64,000 nucleotides of DNA from Chromatiaceae bacterium (GTDB lineage: Bacteria; Pseudomonadota; Gammaproteobacteria; Chromatiales; Chromatiaceae). Position 1 is the first letter of the stretch, and each line of letters begins with the position of its first letter. Below, piece by piece: positions 19,512 to 30,793 of the stretch. The notes under the pieces are model-generated. The model had not been told where the DNA came from. It was given only the letters and a program-made list of their open reading frames with translations, and searched no databases. Location: positions 1 through 64,000 of the forward strand of contig REDK01000120.1 in the NCBI GenBank assembly GCA_007693535.1, written 5' to 3'. A program made the translations under genes and the position numbers.

Positions 19512-21050
19512 ATGCCCCACGCGAGAAAAACCACCCGGTCGCTCCCAGTCGCTTGCCGCGCTCCCGGGGCGCTGCGTCGTGCCACGACTGCTGCAACACG
19601 GACCAGTTCGCTGGCCCTGCTGATGCTGAGCGGCCTGTTGCCGCTGACGGCGTCCGGCACCAGCCTGAGCGCGCTGGAGCGACGGGTCATGGCGTTGGAG
19701 CAGGAACTGGCCGAGGCGCGGGCAGACCTTGCGGCCGCGCAACGGGGAGCGGCAGACCGCCCGGCGCTTGGCCTATCAGCTGACCTGGATGCCGAACCCG
19801 ACCGCGGTGCCGGGCCGCTGACGGCCCCGCTCGCCGAGCCCGCGGCTGGCCCGATCGCGGCTGCTCCGGCAGCGGTCGCCCCACCGCCGCCAGCAGACAA
19901 GATCCGCATTGGTCCGCTAACGATCGGTGGTGCCATGCGGGTGAACTATGTCCTTGGCGCGTATCCCGGCGGTGGCGACGGGCCGTCTCGGGGCGGCCAT
20001 GGCGGCAACTTTGAACTCGATACCTTCCGAATCAATGCCGATCTGCAGGTCGAGCAGTTGGTCGGCGCCCTCGAATACCGCTGGTACGACGGCTACAACT
20101 TCATCCACACTGGCTGGCTGGGCTGGGATTTCGTCGATGGCAGTCAGGTCCAGGTGGGCGTCAATCGGGTCCCCTTCGGTCCCGGACCCTATGGGGTCTC
20201 CCAGAGCTGGTTCTTCGACCAGCACTATTATCTCGGCCTTGCCGACGACCTGCAGCTCGGGGTCAAGTACAGCACCGGATTCGGCGATCTCGCGCTGGAC
20301 CTGGCGTACTACAACCGCAGTGTCTGGGATGGCCGCGGCCGCAGCCGCGACAGCGCCCGCTACAGCTATGCCCCGGTGATCTGGACCAGCGGCTTGGATG
20401 TCGATGGCAATGTCGTCGCGGCGGCCCCCAACGGCTACCAACGACGCCACCAGTTCAATCTGCGCGCGATCCAGTCGTTCCCGGACTGGCCGGTGGTGAC
20501 CGCGCTCGGTGCCTCGGTGCAGTATGGGCAGTTGCAGGGGCGCCGCGCCCGCGACGGCGATCACTGGGCCGCGTCGCTGCATATGACGAATACCTGGAAC
20601 AACTGGCTGCTGGCCACCCAGGTGACCCGCTTCGCGCATCGCATACACGCCGATAACGCCCTCGGTACCGCGACCCTGCTGCCGATGGGTGCCTATGATT
20701 TCGCCTGGCCAGTCGCCGCCAAGGGCTGGTTGCCGGCGGTCTCGCTGAGCTATCTCTGGGAGACCGATGCGATCCCCTGGCTGGATTCGGTGCGGCCCTA
20801 CTTGGAATACAGCACGATCCTCAAGGATGAGGGCGACTTCAAGAACAGCGCGCTGTTGATCGCCGGTGCCGCCTGGGCGCGCGGCAACTGGTTCATCTAC
20901 AGCGATCTGGCCTGGTCCGACGGCAACTATTTCGTCGGCAACCGCGGCGACGATTACAGCAACATCTTCTCGGGCGTTGGCGATTTCGGTGTCAACGGCA
21001 ACGATCGCTGGAACTACCGCTTCAACATCAACTTCGGCTATTACTTCTGA
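19512..21050 (+). CDS. Outer-membrane beta-barrel porin with N-terminal coiled coil
   Basis: Signal-like N-terminus, LSALERRVMALEQELAEARADLAAAQ coiled coil, aromatic-rich beta-strand pattern ending YRFNINFGYYF (terminal F). Confidence 0.8.
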   Translation: MPHARKTTRSLPVACRAPGALRRATTAATRTSSLALLMLSGLLPLTASGTSLSALERRVMALEQELAEARADLAAAQRGAADRPALGLSADLDAEPDRGAGPLTAPLAEPAAGPIAAAPAAVAPPPPADKIRIGPLTIGGAMRVNYVLGAYPGGGDGPSRGGHGGNFELDTFRINADLQVEQLVGALEYRWYDGYNFIHTGWLGWDFVDGSQVQVGVNRVPFGPGPYGVSQSWFFDQHYYLGLADDLQLGVKYSTGFGDLALDLAYYNRSVWDGRGRSRDSARYSYAPVIWTSGLDVDGNVVAAAPNGYQRRHQFNLRAIQSFPDWPVVTALGASVQYGQLQGRRARDGDHWAASLHMTNTWNNWLLATQVTRFAHRIHADNALGTATLLPMGAYDFAWPVAAKGWLPAVSLSYLWETDAIPWLDSVRPYLEYSTILKDEGDFKNSALLIAGAAWARGNWFIYSDLAWSDGNYFVGNRGDDYSNIFSGVGDFGVNGNDRWNYRFNINFGYYF

Positions 21051-21091
21051 GGCGCCCAGCCTGATCACCGCCGTCCTGCGAGCACCAACGC

Positions 21092-22282
21092 ATGCCAGAG
21101 AAGGTCGTGGTCGAACACCTGTACAAGGTGTTCGGCGAGCACCCCCAGGTCGCCCTGCGTCTGCTGCTAGAGGGGCTGGACAAGGACGCGATCTTCGCCC
21201 GCTCCGGGCAGACCGTCGGGGTCTGCGATGCCAGCTTCACGGTTGCGGCCGGCGAGGTCTTCGTCATCATGGGGCTATCGGGTTCCGGCAAGTCTACGCT
21301 GGTGCGCCTGCTCAACCGGCTGATCGAGCCGACGGCGGGGCGGGTGCTGGTCGATGGCCGCGACATCGCTGCCTTGGGTCAGGCCGAACTGCTGGCCCTG
21401 CGGCGGCGCGATATGAGCATGGTGTTTCAGTCCTTCGCCCTGATGCCCCACCTGAGTGTCGGCGCCAATGCCGCCTTGGGTCTGGAACTGGCCGGGGTCG
21501 GGCGTGCCGAGCGCGAGCAACGGGCGCTGGCGGCGCTCGATCAGGTCGGGCTGCGGACCTGGGCCGACAGCTATCCGGGGCAGCTCTCCGGCGGGATGCA
21601 GCAGCGCGTCGGCCTGGCCCGGGCCTTGGCCAGCAATCCTTCGGTGATGCTGATGGACGAGGCCTTCTCGGCGCTTGACCCGCTGATTCGCAGCGAGATG
21701 CAGGACGAATTGCTGCGCCTGCAGGCCGACAGTAGTCGCACCGTGATCTTCATCTCCCATGACCTCGACGAGGCCATGCGCATCGGCGATCGCATCGCCA
21801 TCATGGAGGGCGGCCGGGTAGTGCAGGTCGGCACTCCGGACGAGATCCTGCGCCGCCCGGCCGACGACTACGTGCGCTCCTTCTTTCGCGGGGTCGATGT
21901 GGCCACGGTGTTCAAGGCCGCCGATATCGCCCGCAAGACGCAGGTGACGGTGATCGAGCGTCACGACGATGGCGTCCGCGCCGCGGTGGCGCGCCTGCGC
22001 GAGCATGACCGCAGCTTCGGCTATGTCGTCGATCGCGATCAACACCTGCACGGTGTCGTCTCGTTGGAGTCGCTGCAGAAGGCACTGCAGAGCGATCCAC
22101 CTCGGCTCAGTCAGGCCTTTCTCGACGGTATTCCGCGCCTGGATGCTGCCACTCCGGTGGCCGCACTGCTCGGGGTCGTGGCCGCCGCCCCCTGTGGCGT
22201 GCCGGTGGTGGATGCGGCCGGGCGCTATCTCGGCGTCATTACCAAGGCCAGTCTGTTGCAGACTCTGGATCGGGAGACCTGA
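21092..22282 (+). CDS. proV: Glycine betaine/proline ABC transporter ATP-binding protein
   Basis: YKVFGEHP N-terminus, [25 protein letters not shown]-terminal CBS-like region. Confidence 0.93.
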   Translation: MPEKVVVEHLYKVFGEHPQVALRLLLEGLDKDAIFARSGQTVGVCDASFTVAAGEVFVIMGLSGSGKSTLVRLLNRLIEPTAGRVLVDGRDIAALGQAELLALRRRDMSMVFQSFALMPHLSVGANAALGLELAGVGRAEREQRALAALDQVGLRTWADSYPGQLSGGMQQRVGLARALASNPSVMLMDEAFSALDPLIRSEMQDELLRLQADSSRTVIFISHDLDEAMRIGDRIAIMEGGRVVQVGTPDEILRRPADDYVRSFFRGVDVATVFKAADIARKTQVTVIERHDDGVRAAVARLREHDRSFGYVVDRDQHLHGVVSLESLQKALQSDPPRLSQAFLDGIPRLDAATPVAALLGVVAAAPCGVPVVDAAGRYLGVITKASLLQTLDRET

Positions 22283-22283
22283 G

Positions 22284-23363
22284 ATGGCCAGCAGCGGCGA
22301 CCCGAGGTCGGGCACGGTCAATCCCTGGGGGACGGGCAACGCCAGTGCGCCGGCGCCCACCAGCGCCGATTGGTTGAGCGACAGCGGCGCGGAGACCGCC
22401 GCGCGGCTGCCGTTCGACCTTTGGTACCCGTTCCAGGAGGCGGTGATCCCGTTGGGGGCCTGGGTCGAGCAGGGTCTGGACTGGCTGGTCGCCAACTTCC
22501 GGCCACTGTTTCAGGCCATCCGCTGGCCGATCGATGCCACCCTCGGCGCCGTCGAGGCGGCCTTGCTGGCAACGCCGCACCCGCTGATGCTGACCCTCTT
22601 CGGGCTGCTCGGCTGGCAGGCGGGGGGCTGGCGGCTGGGCCTGGGGGCGGTCCTGGCACTGACCACGGTCGGCCTGATCGGCGCCTGGGACGCGGCCATG
22701 GTGACCTTGGCCCTGGTCCTGACCGCGGTCCTGTTCTGCCTGCTGATCGGCCTGCCCGGCGGCATCGCGCTGGCGCGCAGCGAGCGTGCCAGCGCCCTCG
22801 TGCGACCCCTGCTCGACGCGATGCAGACCACGCCGGCCTTTGTTTATCTGGTGCCGGTGGTCATGTTGTTCGGTATCGGCAATGTGCCCGGGGTGGTGGT
22901 GACCATCATCTTCGCCCTGCCACCACTGGTTCGCCTGACCAGTCTCGGCATCCGACAGGTCCCGGCCGACCTGGTCGAGGCGGCCCGCGCCTTCGGGGCA
23001 TCGCCCCGGCAGTTGCTGTTGAAGGTGCAATTACCGCTGGCGCTACCCACGATCATGGCCGGCGTCAACCAGACGCTGATGCTGGCCCTATCCATGGTGG
23101 TCATTGCTTCGATGATCGCGGTCGGCGGCCTGGGACAGATGGTGTTGCGCGGCATCGGCCGGCTCGACATGGGGCTGGCCACCATCGGCGGGGTTGGCAT
23201 CGTCTTGCTCGCTATCCTGCTCGACCGGATCACCCAGTCGGTTGGCCGCTCGACCCGCGTGCGGGGACAGCCGCAGCGCTGGTTCGAGCGCGGCCCGGCC
23301 GGGCTCGTGGTCAGACCGATGCGCTGGCTGGTGCGCCGCTCCCGGCGGTCGGGCACCGCATAG
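22284..23363 (+). CDS. proW: Glycine betaine/proline ABC transporter permease
   Basis: Multiple TM segments, [48 protein letters not shown]-like EAA loop. Confidence 0.93.
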   Translation: MASSGDPRSGTVNPWGTGNASAPAPTSADWLSDSGAETAARLPFDLWYPFQEAVIPLGAWVEQGLDWLVANFRPLFQAIRWPIDATLGAVEAALLATPHPLMLTLFGLLGWQAGGWRLGLGAVLALTTVGLIGAWDAAMVTLALVLTAVLFCLLIGLPGGIALARSERASALVRPLLDAMQTTPAFVYLVPVVMLFGIGNVPGVVVTIIFALPPLVRLTSLGIRQVPADLVEAARAFGASPRQLLLKVQLPLALPTIMAGVNQTLMLALSMVVIASMIAVGGLGQMVLRGIGRLDMGLATIGGVGIVLLAILLDRITQSVGRSTRVRGQPQRWFERGPAGLVVRPMRWLVRRSRRSGTA

Positions 23364-23478
23364 GTGCGGCTTCAGCCGCCGACCTGGGTCGCATGTCACG
23401 CGGCTGCAGCCGCCCACTATCCATCCCGGGCGCCCAGCCCCGGGCGCCCGGTTTCCGGCAGACCAGAGGAGACAACGC

Positions 23479-24618
23479 ATGCTCAAGCGACCACCCTATC
23501 ACGCTGGTTTGGCTCGCCGTGACGATGACCATCGGCCAGTTCCGCGCCCGTGCGCTGGCGCCTGCCAATGGTTCCCGGCCCTGCTCAGCCGTCTGCTGTG
23601 CACCGCGACGCTGCTGCCAGCGCTCGTCCTGGCCGTGCCCCTGACCGATACCGAACCCGCCGGCAACGAGTCCGTGGCCACCCAGCCGGGTGCCGGGGTG
23701 CGGGTCGAGCCGCTACAGAGTTCGATCGCCGAAGAGACCTTTCAGACCCTGCTGGTGGTCAAGGCCCTGGAGGCCCTGGGTTACGACGTCCAGCCGATCC
23801 GCGAGATCGAATACCCCGCCGCCCACATCGCCGTGGCCAATGGCGATGCCACCTTCATCGCCAACCATTGGGACCCGCTACATGTGGATTTCTACACCGC
23901 TGCCGGCGGCGACGCGCGGCTCTATCGCGAAGGGGTCTATTCGGGCGATGCCCTGCAAGGCTACCTGATCGACAAGGAGACCGCTGAGGCCTACGAGATC
24001 GACAACATCGCCCAACTGACCGACCCGGCGCTGGCCGCGCTCTTCGACAGCAGTCGCGATGGCAAGGCCGACCTGGCCGGCTGCACCCCCGGCTGGGGCT
24101 GCGAGCAGGTCATCGAGCATCATCTGGATGCCTATGGCCTGCGCGAGAGCGTGACTCATAACCAGGGCAGCTATGCCGCGATCATGGCCGATACCGTGGC
24201 CCGCTATAGTCAGGGTGAGCCGATCCTCTACTACACATGGACCCCGCACTGGGTCAGTGGGGTGTTGGTTCCGGGCGAAGACGTGGTCTGGCTGCAAGTG
24301 CCCTTCAGCGCCTTGCCCGGCGAGCGCGCGCAACTCGACACCACCCTGCCGGACGGGTCCAACTACGGCTTCCAGGCCAATACCCAGCGCATCGTCGCCA
24401 ACCGCGACTGGGCCGAGGCCAATCCCGCCGCCGCGCGCCTGTTCGCGGTGATGGAGGTCAGCAACAACGACATCAGCGCCCAGAATTTGCGCATGCGCGA
24501 TGGCGAGAACAGCCCGCGGGATATCGAGCGACATGCCGAGGCCTGGATTCGGGCCAACCGCGAGACCTTCGACGGCTGGCTGGAGGAGGCCCGCGCCGCG
24601 GCGGTTGATGCCGGTTGA
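23479..24618 (+). CDS. proX: Glycine betaine substrate-binding protein
   Basis: [61 protein letters not shown]. Confidence 0.93.
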   Translation: MLKRPPYHAGLARRDDDHRPVPRPCAGACQWFPALLSRLLCTATLLPALVLAVPLTDTEPAGNESVATQPGAGVRVEPLQSSIAEETFQTLLVVKALEALGYDVQPIREIEYPAAHIAVANGDATFIANHWDPLHVDFYTAAGGDARLYREGVYSGDALQGYLIDKETAEAYEIDNIAQLTDPALAALFDSSRDGKADLAGCTPGWGCEQVIEHHLDAYGLRESVTHNQGSYAAIMADTVARYSQGEPILYYTWTPHWVSGVLVPGEDVVWLQVPFSALPGERAQLDTTLPDGSNYGFQANTQRIVANRDWAEANPAAARLFAVMEVSNNDISAQNLRMRDGENSPRDIERHAEAWIRANRETFDGWLEEARAAAVDAG

Positions 24619-24675
24619 ACCCCTGTCAGTTGCACACCGCAGCGGCTGGCGCCCGGCGGCCGCGGGTCGCCATCG

Positions 24676-25167
24676 CTATCGCAGGCGCCGATAGACCCAG
24701 GCCCGTGTCCCATCGGCAAGGGGCAGCAGGCAGCGCCGATAGCGGCGGCCGACCCGCTCATAGCGGTCGAGCCGGCGCAACTCGGCGCCGCTGACCTCCA
24801 GCAGCAGGCCCGGGGTGGCGGTGCCCGGCTGCGGGTGGACATCGAGACCGACGCGGCGATGATCCGGCAACAGTGCCGGTTGGGTCTCGCCGCGGCGACC
24901 GAGCACGAACTGGCGCACCCAGGGTCGGCGCAGGGTGCCGTAGACAAACACGCGCTGCGGTTCCGCCACGTCGACGCCGGGCGGCCCGTCCGGGGGCTGC
25001 GGACCGAAGGGCGAGAGCAGAACCCACCAAAGGCTACCGGCGATGGCCAGCGACAGCAGGGCGCTGGCGAGCAGCGCGCGCCAGAACCAGCGGGTGGTGT
25101 CTTGCGTTGATCCGCGGACTGCACCTGGCTGTGGCTGGCCCGTTCGGTGTGGCGGGGGGCTGGGCAT
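24676..25167 (-). CDS. Membrane-anchored gamma-glutamylcyclotransferase-like (AIG2-like) protein
   Basis: VFVYGTLRRPWVRQFVLGR and LDRYERVGRRYRR motifs after an N-terminal TM. Confidence 0.75.
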   Translation of the reverse strand: MPSPPPHRTGQPQPGAVRGSTQDTTRWFWRALLASALLSLAIAGSLWWVLLSPFGPQPPDGPPGVDVAEPQRVFVYGTLRRPWVRQFVLGRRGETQPALLPDHRRVGLDVHPQPGTATPGLLLEVSGAELRRLDRYERVGRRYRRCLLPLADGTRAWVYRRLR

Positions 25168-25252
25168 CGGTCGGCTCGGTCGTTCGGCATGCGGTTGCAG
25201 GCGGTCGCTGGCGGTGCCCAGGTGCGCGGGCGCCGTCCACCCTGCGCGGACC

Positions 25253-26674
25253 TCAGCCGCCCGGCGCCGCCAGCGGCAGGCCTTTGCCCGGGTTCAGAAT
25301 CCCGGCCGGATCAAATTGCGCCTTGATCGCCCGCATCAGGGCCAGCGCGGCGGGGTCGAGTTCGCGCTCGATGAAGTCGCGTTTCTCCAACCCGACGCCG
25401 TGTTCGCCGGAGAGGGTGCCGCCGAGGGCGACCACCTGGTCGAACACTGCGCTCAGGCAGACCTCGGCGCGGGCCATCTCGTCGGCGTCGTCGGGGTCGA
25501 CCAGCAGATTGACATGGATGTTGCCGTTGCCGGCATGGCCAAAATTGACGATCCGGATCGCATGCTCGCCGGCGAGCCGCTCCAGGGCATCGATGAAGGT
25601 GCCGATGCGCGAAACCGGCACCACCACGTCCTCGTTGATCTTCTTAGGGGCGACATGACGCAGGGCCGGGGAGAGGGCCTTGCGGGTGCGCCAGAGGGCG
25701 GCCACCTCGTCGCGGTCGGCAGCGATGCTGATCTCCAGCAGCCCATCGTTGCGGGCTGCTGCGCTGACCGCGGCGGCAGCGGCATCGACGCAGGCGGCCG
25801 GGCCGTCCACTTCGATCATCAGCAGGGCGCCGGTCGCGTCACTCAGGCCGAGGTCGGAGAAGCGGCGCACCATCGCGATGGCGGCGCCGTCCATGAACTC
25901 CAGCGCACAGGGGGTCACCGGTTGCGCCATGATCGCGGCCACCGCGGCGGCGGCGCTGTGATGGTCGCGATAGGTGGCCCGCAGGGTGCGGCGTGCCTCG
26001 GCCAACGGGGTGAGCTTGAGGGTGGCGCTAGTGATCAGGGCCAGGGTGCCCTCGGAGCCGATGATGAGCCGGGTGAGGTCGTAGCCGACCACACCCTTGG
26101 TGGTCATCACGCCGGTGCGCAGCGGCGTGCCGGTGCCGGTGACCGCGGTCAGACCCAAGGTGTTCTCGCGCGGGGTGCCGTATTTCACCGCCCGTGGCCC
26201 AGCGGCGTTGTAGGCGAGGTTGCCGCCGATGGTGCAGACCGCGGCACTGGTCGGGTCCGGTGGCCAGAAGAAACCATGGGCGGCGACTGCCCGCTGCAGG
26301 TCGTCGTTGACCACGCCAGGCTCGACGACGGCGAGCCGGTTGGCCGGATCGATCTCTAGGATGCGATTCATGCGCTCGAAGGCGAGCACGATGCCGCTGC
26401 GCTCGGGGACCGAGGCGCCGGTGGTGCCGGTGCCGAGACCGCGGGCGGCAATCGGCACCCCGGCCTCTCGACACCGGGTCACGATGGCTGCCACCTGCGC
26501 GGCCGCGGTGACGAAGGCGACCGCCACCGGCAGCGCGTGGCGGCGGCTGTTGTCATAGCCGTAGGCCCAGCAGTCGCCGGGATCGGTGAGCAGGGCATCG
26601 CTGCCGACGATGGCGGCCAGGCGCCGGGCGAGGCCGCGGTCGAGCCCGGCAGCGGCACGAGCGGGCGACCTCAT
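25253..26674 (-). CDS. FAD-binding (S)-2-hydroxy acid / D-lactate dehydrogenase-type oxidoreductase (GlcD-like)
   Basis: GTGTTGASVP, IGGNLAYNAAGPRAVKYG, GSEGTLALIT, HAGNGNIHVN, GEHGVGLEKR. Confidence 0.9.
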   Translation of the reverse strand: MRSPARAAAGLDRGLARRLAAIVGSDALLTDPGDCWAYGYDNSRRHALPVAVAFVTAAAQVAAIVTRCREAGVPIAARGLGTGTTGASVPERSGIVLAFERMNRILEIDPANRLAVVEPGVVNDDLQRAVAAHGFFWPPDPTSAAVCTIGGNLAYNAAGPRAVKYGTPRENTLGLTAVTGTGTPLRTGVMTTKGVVGYDLTRLIIGSEGTLALITSATLKLTPLAEARRTLRATYRDHHSAAAAVAAIMAQPVTPCALEFMDGAAIAMVRRFSDLGLSDATGALLMIEVDGPAACVDAAAAAVSAAARNDGLLEISIAADRDEVAALWRTRKALSPALRHVAPKKINEDVVVPVSRIGTFIDALERLAGEHAIRIVNFGHAGNGNIHVNLLVDPDDADEMARAEVCLSAVFDQVVALGGTLSGEHGVGLEKRDFIERELDPAALALMRAIKAQFDPAGILNPGKGLPLAAPGG

Positions 26675-27297
26675 GCGGCTCCCCGTGGCGGGGGGTCGAT
26701 GTATTCGAAGACCTTGACCACCCGGTTCACCCCCGGCAGCCGGCGCACCACGTCGGCGGTTAGGTCGCCTTCTTCGGGAGTAACCAGCCCCATCAGAAAC
26801 ACCACGCCGTTCTCGGTGATGATCTTGACCCGGGTCATATCGAAGCCCTCCAGCCCGCGGCCGCCACCGATCGCGACATTGGCTCGGGCCGAGATGCCGG
26901 CATCGGTCGCCTGCTGGGTGAGCCCGGCCCGCGGTCCGATCTCAACCTCGTTGTAGACCTCGCGCACCTTGGGCAAAGCGCTGATCAGCTCGGCAAAACG
27001 CCGGGCGACGGCGGGATCATCGGCCTGGCCGGTCAGCAGGACCCGATGGTTGAAGCTGCTGGCGCGGATGCGGCTGCGTCCGGCAATGTCCTGATGCTGG
27101 AAGAACAGGATCATGGCGCGGGTCTCGATGACCTCGTCGTCGAGCACGGTCTGGGCCGGGCGCCGGTCATGCACCACCCGCGCCCCCATCGCGGTGCCCA
27201 TCACGGCCATCGGGGCACAGCCACCCAGGGGCAGCATCGCCGGCAGCATCAGCATCAGCATCAGCAGCAGGACAGGGTCAGGTCTGATCGAAGGCAT
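26671..27297 (-). CDS. BON-domain outer-membrane lipoprotein (DolP/YraP-like)
   Basis: Lipobox LGGCAP, two BON-like repeats (SFNHRVLLTGQADD, ITENGVVFLMGLVTPEE). Confidence 0.85.
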   Translation of the reverse strand: MPSIRPDPVLLLMLMLMLPAMLPLGGCAPMAVMGTAMGARVVHDRRPAQTVLDDEVIETRAMILFFQHQDIAGRSRIRASSFNHRVLLTGQADDPAVARRFAELISALPKVREVYNEVEIGPRAGLTQQATDAGISARANVAIGGGRGLEGFDMTRVKIITENGVVFLMGLVTPEEGDLTADVVRRLPGVNRVVKVFEYIDPPPRGAA

Positions 27298-27778
27298 GGC
27301 GGATCCAGTGCATCTGGTCATCGGCGCCGATCGCGAGGACATCGAAGCGGCAGGGCAGGCGGGTCGGGTGGCGTTGTAGATAATGGGCCGCGGCGGCGGC
27401 GATGCGGACCTGTTTGCGGCGGTCGACACTGGCCGCGGCGCCGCCGAAGCTTTCCGAACGCCGGAACCGGACTTCGACGAAGACCAGGGTGTCGCCGTCG
27501 CGCATGACCAAGTCCACTTCGCCCCGGCGGCAGCGAACATTATGATCCAGATGGACCAGGCCCTGATGCTCCAGCCAGGCCCGCGCCAGCCGTTCCTTGG
27601 CCGGGCCAACGGCGGACCTGCCGTGACTGGGGTCCTGACCGGAACCAATAACCGGGCCAGCACCGGGGGACCCTCTGGTTGCCAACCGGGCCACCGCGGC
27701 GGGAAGGTTGCGGAGGAGCGACTTGAACAAGGCGGGATCGACGGGGCAGAGCGGCGGCGTGCCAGACCCCGCCCCCAT
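27278..27778 (-). CDS. yraN: YraN family protein (UPF0102)
   Basis: ERLARAWLEHQGLVHLDHNVRCRRGEVDLVMRDGDTLVFVEVRFR, KQVRIAAAAAHYLQR. Confidence 0.9.
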   Translation of the reverse strand: MGAGSGTPPLCPVDPALFKSLLRNLPAAVARLATRGSPGAGPVIGSGQDPSHGRSAVGPAKERLARAWLEHQGLVHLDHNVRCRRGEVDLVMRDGDTLVFVEVRFRRSESFGGAAASVDRRKQVRIAAAAAHYLQRHPTRLPCRFDVLAIGADDQMHWIRHAFDQT

Positions 27779-27818
27779 GGCCTGGGCGACTAGCGCGCTG
27801 CCAGCGGTTGCGGCGGGA

Positions 27819-29756
27819 TCAGTCGTCGCTGTCGCCAGCGTCGGCGGCCGCCGGCGCCGGTCTGACCTCGATGCGCTGCTGCACGCGCGGTCCGCCCGGC
27901 GTGAAGCGCGCCAGCACCAGTTGCCGGCGCACCTGACCCAGGCTGTCGATATTGAGCCCGCCGGTCTCGCCCGGGAAAAAGGTGCCAGGGCTGCGCCCCA
28001 TCTCGCTGATCCGCGGGGCTAGGCGATAGGCATCGATGCCCATCGCATAGAGCCGCGCCAGCGGCCCGCGTACGTTGGGCAAGCGGTCCGTCAGGGCGCG
28101 CCGCGACAGGCTGTCGCTGCGCGCCTGATCCAGCAGCCAGGGAATCTCCACGAAGTAGAGCCCGGCCAGGGCCTCATCGCGGCTGGGATCGATATCGCCG
28201 TCATAGACGTGGGAGGTCGCGATCGCCGGGATCCGCGGCAATCCCAGTTGCAGGGCCGACCACAGTGGGCGCACCTCGGCCGTGGTGGCGACCAGGAAGA
28301 CCAGATCCGGCGTGCCGCCGGCCAGCAGGGCATCCACGGCGCGGGCGTGGTTGCCGGCGGTCGGACTATAGGACTGTTCGGCCAGCATGCGGCCGCCCAG
28401 GGTGCGCCACTGGCCACGATAGGCCGTGGCCATGCGTTCGCCCCAGGGATCGGACGGATAGAGGAGGGCGGCGCTGCGCAGCCCGGCCGCCCAGGCCAGA
28501 TTGGCCGCGTTGATCGCCTCATCCTCGGGGGCCAGCGAGAACTGATACAGATTGGACGCGGTGCCACCGCCGCTGCGGTTCAGGGCCAGGGTCGGGACCC
28601 GCAGCGCGGGGCGTCCGGCGAGGCTGTCGACGCCCTCGCGATCCAGCGGCCCGATGACCAGTTGCGCCCCGCCGTCGACGCCGCGGTCGAACGGACCCGT
28701 GACTCGGCCGCTAGCATCGCGGAAGTCCAGGTTAGGCCGATTGCCGCTGCGGTCGGCCTCGCGCGCCGCCTGGATGCCATCGCGCACGGCATTACCGGCG
28801 GTACCGAAGCGCCCGCCCCGGGGCAGCAGGACTAGCACCTCGGTATTGGCTGGATAGCCGCCGGCGAGGGTACGGAAATAGGCGCTGACCAGGCTGCCCT
28901 CGGCCGGATGCATCCGGTTGCGCCCGCGCCACTGGGCATAGCGGCTGTCGAGTTCCGGGCTGGCGGCACCGAAGCCGCCGACCAGACGCGCCAGTTCCAC
29001 CCAGCCACGCATGCGGCCGCTCGTCTCGCGGGCGGCGCCGTCCAGTCCGCTCGGACCCAGGGTGGAGAGGGTGAACAGTAGCGAGACCTGATTGTCCAGC
29101 CGCGCGGCCGGGTCATCGCGCAATAACCGGTCACGCTGATCCAGCGCCTGGGCCGCGGCCAGCGGATCCTTGTTCAGGCGCTGGGCGGCGGCAAGGGTAC
29201 TAAAGTACTGGGCGCGGAGGTCCGCCGGCAGGGTCCGCTGGTTGACCCGCCCCAGGCGCGCAATGGCATCTTCGGCGCGCCCGCGCTGCAACGCGACATC
29301 GGCCTCCAGCAGCAGCACCAGTTCGCGTTGGACACTGGTCAGCGCGGTCTTGTCGATAGCGATCAGAACGCGGTTGGCCTCGTCGGTCTGGCCGGCCTGC
29401 AACAGTGCCCGGGCGGCGTCCAGCTCCAACTGCTGACGGGCGGGCGGAACGGCGGCCTCGGCCAGTTCCAGATACAGTTCGGCTGCCGCGGCGGGTTCGC
29501 CGCGGCGCGCCAGCTCGGCGGCGCGGGCCAGTGGTTCGCCCGGCACTGCCGCCAGGACCCGGTCGGCATCGCGAGTGGGGTCGATTGCACAACCACTCGC
29601 GGCCAGCAGGACAGCCAGCAAGGCGACCAACGGGGTCAGACTCGAGGTCCGGCGCTGGCACTTCTGGTTCGGCCGTGGGGCGAACACCGCCGCCGCCATG
29701 GCGACCTCGGGGGAATGATCCGCGGCCAGCGGCCGGACAGCATGGGACTGGGGCAT
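27819..29756 (-). CDS. lpoA: Penicillin-binding protein activator LpoA
   Basis: Lipobox, TPR-like N-terminal domain, periplasmic-binding-like C-terminal domain; syntenic with yraN/rsmI. Confidence 0.88.
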   Translation of the reverse strand: MPQSHAVRPLAADHSPEVAMAAAVFAPRPNQKCQRRTSSLTPLVALLAVLLAASGCAIDPTRDADRVLAAVPGEPLARAAELARRGEPAAAAELYLELAEAAVPPARQQLELDAARALLQAGQTDEANRVLIAIDKTALTSVQRELVLLLEADVALQRGRAEDAIARLGRVNQRTLPADLRAQYFSTLAAAQRLNKDPLAAAQALDQRDRLLRDDPAARLDNQVSLLFTLSTLGPSGLDGAARETSGRMRGWVELARLVGGFGAASPELDSRYAQWRGRNRMHPAEGSLVSAYFRTLAGGYPANTEVLVLLPRGGRFGTAGNAVRDGIQAAREADRSGNRPNLDFRDASGRVTGPFDRGVDGGAQLVIGPLDREGVDSLAGRPALRVPTLALNRSGGGTASNLYQFSLAPEDEAINAANLAWAAGLRSAALLYPSDPWGERMATAYRGQWRTLGGRMLAEQSYSPTAGNHARAVDALLAGGTPDLVFLVATTAEVRPLWSALQLGLPRIPAIATSHVYDGDIDPSRDEALAGLYFVEIPWLLDQARSDSLSRRALTDRLPNVRGPLARLYAMGIDAYRLAPRISEMGRSPGTFFPGETGGLNIDSLGQVRRQLVLARFTPGGPRVQQRIEVRPAPAAADAGDSDD

Positions 29757-29802
29757 GATCCTCTCCATCCAGCAGGTTCCGCACAGCGGGGCAGGGGGTA
29801 CA

Positions 29803-30651
29803 ATGGGCGCAGTACTATACGTGGTCGCAACCGCCATCGGCAATCTGGCCGATATCAGCAGTCGCGCCCGCCAGGTGCTGGCAGCGGTGGATCTGATTGC
29901 CTGCGAAGATACCCGCGATAGCGGCCGCCTGCTCGGTGCACTGGGGATCAAGTCAGAATTGATCGCCTATCATGATCACAACGAACAGGTGCGCGTGGAA
30001 CGCCTGCTTGCGGCCCTTCAGGCCGGGCGCTCGATCGCCCTAATCAGCGATGCCGGCACCCCACTGATCAATGATCCCGGCTATGTGCTGGTGCGAGCGG
30101 CGCGCGCCGCCGCGATCCCGGTGGTCCCGATTCCCGGTCCCTGCGCCCTGATCGCTGCCCTGTCCGCTGCGGGCCTGCCCAGCGACCGCTTCCTGTTCGT
30201 CGGCTTTCCACCGCGCGGCCACAGCGAGCGGCGGGCCTGGCTCACCGGGTTGGCCAGCGAACCCGGCACCCTCATCTGCTATGAGAGCGCGCGCCGCGCG
30301 GCTGCCACCCTGGCCGATGTGGCCGCAGTGCTCGGCCCGCGCCCGGCGGTGCTTGCCCGCGAACTGACCAAGCGCTTCGAGACCTTCCTCAGCGACGAGG
30401 CCGGCGCCCTGGCGGCGCGCATCGCCGCAGACCCCGAGCAACAACTCGGCGAGGTGGTCCTGTTGATCGGGGGCGATCGGCGCAGCGCGGGCGCGCGGGC
30501 TGCTGCCGAGGAGGACCGCATCCTCGCCCTGCTGGCTGCCGAACTGCCGCTCAAGCAGGCCGTTGCCCTCACCGCCCGCATCACCGGTGGCAACCGCAAC
30601 CGGCTGTATCAGACCGCGCTGGCGGCGCGCACGCCGACCGTGAACGATTGA
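29803..30651 (+). CDS. rsmI: 16S rRNA (cytidine1402-2'-O)-methyltransferase
   Basis: [65 protein letters not shown]. Confidence 0.95.
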   Translation: MGAVLYVVATAIGNLADISSRARQVLAAVDLIACEDTRDSGRLLGALGIKSELIAYHDHNEQVRVERLLAALQAGRSIALISDAGTPLINDPGYVLVRAARAAAIPVVPIPGPCALIAALSAAGLPSDRFLFVGFPPRGHSERRAWLTGLASEPGTLICYESARRAAATLADVAAVLGPRPAVLARELTKRFETFLSDEAGALAARIAADPEQQLGEVVLLIGGDRRSAGARAAAEEDRILALLAAELPLKQAVALTARITGGNRNRLYQTALAARTPTVND

Positions 30652-30793
30652 ACGGGCAGTGGCCACCCGCTGCCCCGGCCCGCGGCCGTCACCGGTACAA
30701 TCAGACCCTACTGCACCGACCATCGAGGTTCGCCCCGGAACCATCGGTTCCAGCGCGAGCCATCGCCACGACCGCCGGAGGAGACCCCGCACT

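Noticed and set aside
18731-19936. 401-aa minus-strand ORF across tRNA-Leu and the porin 5' end
   Set aside because: Translates through a tRNA gene and an antisense coding region; only the ISAs1-like fragment within the region (in another frame, 18892-19083) looks meaningful.
19917-21068. 383-aa minus-strand ORF
   Set aside because: Antisense to the porin gene; Val/Ala-rich shadow frame.
21275-22495. 406-aa minus-strand ORF
   Set aside because: Antisense to proV; low-complexity shadow frame.
25043-26359. 438-aa plus-strand ORF
   Set aside because: Antisense to the GlcD-like oxidoreductase; no motifs.
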